This document shows positions 58,614-64,000 of a stretch of DNA of 64,000 nt, piece by piece. The position numbers and the translations under genes are program-made. The notes below the pieces were generated by a model that did no database searches, was not told the DNA's origin, and worked only from the letters and a program-made list of their open reading frames with translations. The number at the start of each line of letters is the position of its first letter. Within the stretch, counting starts at the first letter, position 1. The DNA is from Neoceratodus forsteri (Eukaryota > Chordata > Ceratodontiformes > Ceratodontidae), in assembly GCA_016271365.2 (NCBI GenBank), contig CM057456.1, positions 665,411,501-665,475,500 of the forward strand, in the 5' to 3' direction.

Positions 58614-58919
58614 ATTGTATAACTACATTGTAACTGCACTACTATGTAGTTGTTAAGTGGTTTCACAATGCTTGCTGTGTACTTGCACAATTTGAACTGT
58701 GCTGCTTCTGTGGCATTCACTCACACCTCCTCTGCACACATACCCCTGTCCTACTGCTGTTGCCCATTTGGGTGGCTAGGGGTGGGGCATAGCTACATTC
58801 CATGCTTAATGCCCGATCTGCTGTGTGGAGTGTTGGTGGGTGGTGTAGATATACAGACTGGGACCCTTTTTATTTAAATGTCAGATAGACATACAGTAGA
58901 CTGTTGAAACAGTGCACAA

Positions 58920-59460
58920 AACCTGCATTCATATGTAGTTATACTTGTAGGAACAAATTTCATAATGTCACAATTAACAACACAGTAGTTACACAATACA
59001 TTTGCTATTACAATTTGCAATAACTATTACATGTGTGGTTGCTTGTATGAAAAAATTACATAATGCCAGAAGAGATACAGTAGTAGTTGCACAATAGATT
59101 TTCTGTTACACTTTGCAAAAGCTATTAAATGTGTAGTTACACTTGTCAGAATGAACGGATTGTGCTGAAAGGGAGACAGTAGTAGCTGTACATGTAACTG
59201 TTATTTCATGTAAACTGTGTAGATACACAACATGCACATGTGTAACTAGTTAAAAACTACTGTACATTGAGTTGCATGTAACTGCACAGTAATTATGGTG
59301 CAGTTACAGTGTAATTACTTCATGCAAATTGCATGTAAGTACACAACACATAAATGTGAAACTAGTTAAAAACTACATAGTAGTTACATGTAACTGCACA
59401 GTAGTTATAGTGCAGTTACAATGTAGTCATACAGTAGTTACAGTGCAGTTAATGACACTT
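58920..59460. repeat. Degenerate ~100-115-bp tandem repeat rich in TGTAACT/AGTTACA
   Basis: CAGTAGTTACACAATACATTT (~58982) resembles CAGTAGTAGTTGCACAATAG (~59080). Separately, TGTAACTAGTTAAAAACTAC (~59241) resembles GTGAAACTAGTTAAAAACTA (~59357). The motifs are partly self-complementary, so the block also folds. Confidence 0.6.
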
Positions 59461-59469
59461 AAAATAAAT

Positions 59470-60110
59470 TCTTTCCCAATATCTCTGCTGATGATGTACA
59501 GTACTGGCCAGCCAAAATAATACTAGATAATGACTATTGCCATTATTCCATCTAGAGAGGATTAAACCTTTCCTTGCACTAATTAGAAACCAAAAGGTAC
59601 AATAAAACTCTCAGTTCTGGAACTTTTGTGAACTCAGTCATTTGCATATAGACATGCTAATTACCTGTTAGCTTCTCACATTTGCATTCCACAACTATAG
59701 GCTGGTATTTGACAGAAGTTCATTTTGATTCTAAATTTTAGAATCTGCCAGGTTTTTGTTTTTTCGCTGTCTTATTTTTTTAAACCAGGGAAGTAGGCTG
59801 AGTTTACATCAGAAAAAAAAACATTAAAACATAGTGCAAGTAATATATAACACACTGTGTACAATTCACATCTGTAAAAACATTGGGAAGAGATATGCTT
59901 GTATAAACTAGATAATAATTTTTCTCCAAAAACTTTCACACTGTCAGTCATACAGATACAATTTGAAAGTTTATTCAGTAATACTGTGTCTGACGCCGGA
60001 GATGCTTTCTTACTAAAGTTTGTTTCATACTGAGTTATTCTGTGCTTGGTTTGTGCAGAAGAATGCAAAATTGTATACATTAATCTGAAGTAACAGTGTT
60101 AGCCCACTCC
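59470..60110. other. No gene recognised
   Basis: AT-rich. The minus-strand frame at 60080-59772 has no recognised motif. Confidence 0.4.
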
Positions 60111-60129
60111 CTAGGACTACAATAGGTCA

Positions 60130-61945
60130 CTATTGAAACTCATGGGATGACAGTGGCAGATTCTGGGAGACCATCAAAACCCTAACAGGCAGAGCAAGTA
60201 AATCACCTCCATCACTAATCAGCATTAAAGGAGTGATTACCCAGGATCCCAAAAACATTGCAGATGGCTTCAACAAGGCTTTCACAGATCTCAGTGGAGT
60301 GCTTCCTCTGGACTTTCTTCAACCTGTGCCTAGCTCCTCCACAAGTGGTACCAACTTCTCACCACCATACACAACAACTCCCTTCTACCTGTAGGTAGTC
60401 TCTGCAACTGAGGCTAAAAAGTACCTGGAAAACATCCTTGGGAAAACTTGATCCATTGGGGATTCACTTGATCTAGAGATTGTAGCTCTCGCCCTGTATG
60501 CTCTTCTCTCTTATCTAACCTAGATCCTAAATCTCTCACCAACTATGGGCAAGTTCTCCCAATGCTAGAAAGCTGTTGTGGTCACTCTGGTCTTTAAATA
60601 TGGCAACAGAACTAGCCTGGCCAACTACAGGTCAATCTCAATTGTCTCCCCAAAGCCCTAGAGAGGGTAGTATAGGGTCAGTTAGTTGCCTACCTTGACA
60701 AGTACAACCTTCAATACCAGCAGCACACGGTTTCAGAAAGCACACATTACTTCAACAACCTTGGTTGAATTTACTGGCTATATTCATGAAGCATGATCAG
60801 GGGCTCTTGGTGGGGGCCACATTCATCGACCTCACCACAGCCTTTGACACGGTCAACTATGACTTGCTTCTTGCCCAGCTCTCCAACATTGGAATATCTT
60901 TTGTCTCCCTGGGCTGGTTCCAGAGTTCCCTCTCCAACAGGACACAGCAGGTCAATAGTCAAGATGTTCTATCTGACCATCAGTGTGTGTCAACACAGGA
61001 GTGCCCCAGTGCTCCATATTGGGCCCATTGCTGTTCAACCTGTTTCCCAAACATTTGCCAGAATAAGATCCTTCTATATGCAGACAATGCTATACATTAC
61101 ACCTGTCACTCTACTTCTGAAGAGCTAGAAAAGGGATGCAAGCCAACTTTACTGCTGTGGAAAAATGATTCTGTCAGTCAAGCTCTTGCTCAACCACACA
61201 AAACTAAAACAATGTAGTTCGCCTCTCATCAAAACCATCATAAGTCCCATCACCTCAAACACTACAAAAACAAGTTCAATACACCTTTAAATAACTTGGG
61301 GTCTTCCTTGAGAGCTCTCTCTCCCACAGCCAGCCACAAGACCATGTAAGCAAGGCAGCTAGTGCCAAACTGGGTCAGCTCTACCAGCACAGGCATTGCC
61401 TCACAGAGAGTGCCCTCAAACTCACAGTTAACAGCTCAGTGCTCTCTATCATAAATTATGTTCTGGTAGTCTATGGAGCTGGTACCGTACAGCACTAAGA
61501 AGAATCAAGACCATCTTAAACAAAACCTGCAGACTCATTCTGGGTGCTGACTTACTAACTCACACATGTGAATTGTACTCAAGTACTGGCTGGCTAAACT
61601 TGAAAAGCAGACTAAAGTACCAAGATTGCCTTTTAGCTAGAAAGAATGCCGTTAGCTTTGCACCCCCAAGTGTGCAGCAACTACTAAGAAACTCCACTAA
61701 CACCAGACTAACCAGGGGATCTAGTAAAGCTGCTTCCTTATTCCATTTTGCTGGACCTCCCTAGGGCAAAAGTCCTTCAACTACAGGGCCCCCTCTAGCT
61801 AAATATCCTCAGCTCTGAGCTGATTGCGGAAACAAAACTAGGCCCATTTAAAGCCAAACTGATAAATCATCTGGCCACTCTCAGTACCTGCACCTGAGGT
61901 ACTAGTGCCTAACCCCACCTTGTTTTGCCTCCTTGTTTTGCCCTA
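60130..61945 (+). mobile_element. L2-like LINE, 3' half
   Basis: Plus strand. It begins in the region before the RT core (WETIKTLTGRASK..PPS, then DPKNIADGFNKAF) at about 60150-60290. The RT palm follows: ATFIDLTTAFDTVNYDLLL (the first catalytic Asp block) in the frame 60765-61217, then a damaged PQ.S.LGP.LFN block. At about 61075 comes LLYADNAIHY, where the second catalytic Asp has become Asn. The C-terminus near 61750-61890 (SFNY.AP..WNILSSEL and FKAKLINHL) is L2-like. It ends at the centre of the large palindrome described separately. Several shifts; not functional. Confidence 0.8.
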
Positions 61946-62103
61946 CAGAGCAAAACAAGGAAGCAAAACAAGGTGGGGTTAGTCACTAGTACTGCAGGTG
62001 CAGGTACTGAGAGTGGCCAGATGATTTATCAGTTTGGCTTTAAATGGGCCTAGTTTTGTTTCCGCAATCAGCACAGAGCTGAGGATATTTAGCTAGAGGG
62101 GGC
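61788..62103. repeat. 316-bp near-perfect palindrome
   Basis: Arms 61788-61945 and 61946-62103 are inverse copies. By hand alignment I count about five mismatches in roughly 150 aligned bases. The centre is CCTTGTTTTG-CCCTACAGAG-CAAAACAAGG. The left arm is the last coding part and 3' UTR of the L2-like LINE; the right arm is the same sequence inverted. Confidence 0.95.
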
Positions 62104-62104
62104 A

Positions 62105-62401
62105 GTGCAGAAGGACTTTGTAGAATTGGGGAGGGGCCTAAGACAAGTAGCACACACAGTATCCTTCTCAGAAGTGCTGCCTGTCAATGGCATGAGTGAG
62201 GCAAGGGTACTTTGCACCATGCAGTTTAATGAATGGTTGAAAAAATGGTGTGGAGCACAGGGGTTTGGCTTCACTGGGGACTGGGGTTCCACCTGGAGGG
62301 ACACCAGCCTATACTGGCAGGATGGTCTGCATCTGTCCAGGAAGGGAACAAGTCTTTTGAGCAATCGGTTTAAATGCTTCATTGGCAAGCTTTTAAACTA
62401 G
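62105..62401 (+). pseudogene. CR1 ORF1 C-terminus, SGNH/GDSL esterase-like
   Basis: The open frame of ~98 residues ends in TAG at 62399-62401. Residues about 20-50 read VSFSEVLPVNGMS...., and around residue 75 WQDGLHLSRKGTSLLSNRF. The DGLHLS block is block V (Asp-x-x-His) of SGNH-family ester hydrolases, a domain known in ORF1 of CR1/L2-type LINEs. The catalytic serine block near the N-terminus is missing because the copy is truncated at the palindrome edge. Its exact role in LINE movement is not settled. Confidence 0.72.
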
Positions 62402-62649
62402 TCAAGGGTGGAGGCACTGATAAGCAGCAGGAAAATCCCAGCCTCTCCCTACAAAACAGGGTACTAAATGAGAAAAAGACCAAGGTAGAAAGGTCAGTGG
62501 GGGATGCTGCAACAGAAGGTAAAGCCATCAAAAAATGGAGAGCAATGAATACCAATGCCCGTAGTCTGAGTAACAAGCTTCCTGAATTAGTGGTCTTGAT
62601 GGAGGAGGAACATCTGGATATCATGGATTAAGATTAATATACAAGTTAG

Positions 62650-63590
62650 CCAGCCTGGGAGTGGGTCCCAAGATGACAGCCTGGGTAAAGAATTGGCTAG
62701 AGAATAGGACACAGAGAGTAATAGTAAATGGAGTCCACTCTGAAGAAAGGGGGTTACTAGTGGGTACCGTGAGGGTTTATTAGGACGGTCCTTTTCAATG
62801 TCTTTATAGCGACATTGCAGAGGGACTGGAAGGAAAAGTATGTCTCTTTGCAGATGACACAAAGATCTGCAACAGAGTTGATGCACAAGGTGAGGTGGAA
62901 AGGATGAGAAGGGACTTGGCAAGGTTAGAGGAATGGTCAAATGTATGGCAGCTTAGATTCAATGCTAAGAAGTGCAAGGTAATGCACCAGGTTAACAAAA
63001 ACCCAGGGGAAGAGTACACAATGGGGGTGAGATACTTACAACAACAGAAATGGAAAGGGACCTGGAGTAGTCATATCAGATGACCTAAAGGTGGGCAAGC
63101 AATGTGAGAGGGCAGCAAGGAGGACTGGGGGGATACTGGGATGCATAGGGAGAGGCATCACCAGTAGAAAACAGGAAGTTATTATTCCTCTGTTCAGACA
63201 GCTGGTGAGACCCCATCTGGAGTACTGTGTGCAGTTCTGGAGACCCAATCTCCAAAAGACATAGACAGGATGGAAGCTGTCCAGAGGAGGGCAACTAAAA
63301 TGGTGCAGGGTCTGCACCGGAAGACATATGAAGAGAGACGAAAGGAGCTTAATATGTATAGCCTCGAGGAAAGGAGGAGAGGGGGACATGATAGAAACTT
63401 TCAAGTACCTCAAGGAATCAACAAAGTCCAAGAAGGTAGCATCTTTCAAAAAGGGTGTGCAAGAACAAGGGGCACAATTTGAAGATGGGGGGCAGCTCAG
63501 AGGTAATTTAAGGAAGTATTTTTCACAGAGAGGGTTGTGGATGCATGGAGCAGCCTTCTGGAGGAGGTTGTGGAGTCAAAAACAGTGATG
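62650..63590 (+). pseudogene. CR1 reverse transcriptase remnant
   Basis: Follows the internal deletion. Pieces in alternating frames include a decayed palm (near 62660-62800), an FADDTKICN-type box near 62850, and RLEEWSNVWQLRFNAKKCKV (62922-62985). Then come VRPHLEYCVQFW near 63205 and LNMYSLEERRRGGHDRNFQV near 63350. Multiple indels disrupt the frame. Confidence 0.82.
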
Positions 63591-63761
63591 GAATTCAAGC
63601 ATGCATGGGACAGTCATAAGGCAATTCTAGGGGTGGGGATAGGAAGAAGTAGGCTGCTGGTTAACTAGGATCTGCAGCTTATCCATTAGGTAGAAAATGG
63701 GCAGACTTGGTGGGCCAAGCGGTCCTCATCTGCTGTCAGATTCTATGTTTCTATGTTTCTC

Positions 63762-64000
63762 CACCCCTTCCCTGCCTTTCCCACCTTTTATCCACAAATA
63801 CTCCTCCTCCTCTTAGTCACTTCCTCTCTGCTTTGGTTCCTCCACACTCACTTCCCACCTTAAAACATAAAACCTGTTTATATCTCCTTCTCCTCCCAAT
63901 CTTACCCAGCTCCACCCCATCCCTTACTTATGAAACCCTTTGTGTGGATTCCTAGCCAGTTCCACCCTCCTGCCCACTTAACCCTCTTATCTGTTGCTCC
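63762..64000. other. Pyrimidine-rich flank
   Basis: C/T-rich non-coding sequence after the LINE tail, running to the window edge. No feature identified. Confidence 0.5.

Larger units (their letters stand above)
62105..63757 (+). mobile_element. CR1-type LINE, internally deleted, with ORF1 esterase remnant
   Basis: Begins inside ORF1, directly at the edge of the palindrome. It runs through the ORF1 end and the first ~30 codons of ORF2 (AMNTNARSLSNKLPELVVLM, 62545-62604). At about 62630 it jumps into the RT palm, skipping most of the endonuclease and early RT. It ends with the CR1 3' UTR and a TTCTATGTTTCTATGTTTCT tail at 63742-63761. The copy at 1-678 matches it closely from 63076 onward. Confidence 0.88.

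Noticed and set aside
1..64000. CRISPR arrays, operons, ribosome-binding sites or prophage
   Set aside because: The 166-bp, 35-bp and ~50-bp repeats have no unique spacers between units, and the whole window has eukaryotic repeat content.

Overview
This is a stretch of a large vertebrate nuclear genome made almost entirely of transposable elements and repeats; I find no convincing host protein-coding gene. The mix of CR1- and L2-like LINEs, a DIRS retrotransposon, an L1-like fragment, hAT and Harbinger-like DNA elements, foldback elements and tRNA-derived SINEs suggests an amphibian. The 'TTCTATGTTTCTATG' tail of the commonest LINE makes me lean, weakly and from memory, towards a caecilian. 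Nothing looks bacterial: there are no operons, and most elements carry stops, frameshifts, 5' truncations or nested insertions.

Layout. 0-2 kb: two LINE 3' ends meet tail to tail. 2-9.8 kb: diverged tandem units, an L1-like fragment, a 257-bp hAT-type MITE with a clean 8-bp target duplication, and a ~280-bp AT-rich tandem repeat. 9.8-15.1 kb: quiet sequence, two LINE fragments and two hairpins. 15.1-17.3 kb: three copies of a ~0.5-0.6 kb GC-rich tRNA-derived SINE, two of them back to back. 17.3-26.5 kb: a cluster of foldback/Harbinger-like elements, including four copies of a motif identical to the first bases of 18S rRNA. 27.5-34.4 kb: LINE remains, the best being a near-complete minus-strand CR1-type element with endonuclease and reverse transcriptase.

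34.9-43 kb: a possible promoter and chain of splice sites, a degenerate minisatellite, a 166-bp satellite array, a 35-bp minisatellite, and a broken hAT transposase with an N-terminal BED finger. 43.6-48.4 kb: a Harbinger-like element with two divergent Myb/SANT-like reading frames. One can be assembled from three phase-compatible exons into an uninterrupted 186-residue protein. Two copies of the hAT MITE are nested in this element, each with a perfect 8-bp target duplication. 51.6-52.5 kb: a second, shorter copy of the Harbinger-like family, ending at a tRNA SINE. 52.7-58.6 kb: a DIRS element with inverted terminal repeats, an internal complementary region, gag, RT-RNase H and tyrosine recombinase, all disrupted, largely by TGA stops. 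58.9-59.5 kb: a TGTAAC-rich tandem repeat. 60.1-63.8 kb: an L2-like LINE ending in a ~315-bp near-perfect palindrome, then an internally deleted CR1 element that keeps an ORF1 esterase fragment.

How they relate: the elements are parasites at different stages of decay and do not form a pathway. The nesting gives a relative history (Harbinger element first, hAT MITEs later). The most gene-like object is the spliced Myb/SANT frame at 46.1-47.4 kb.
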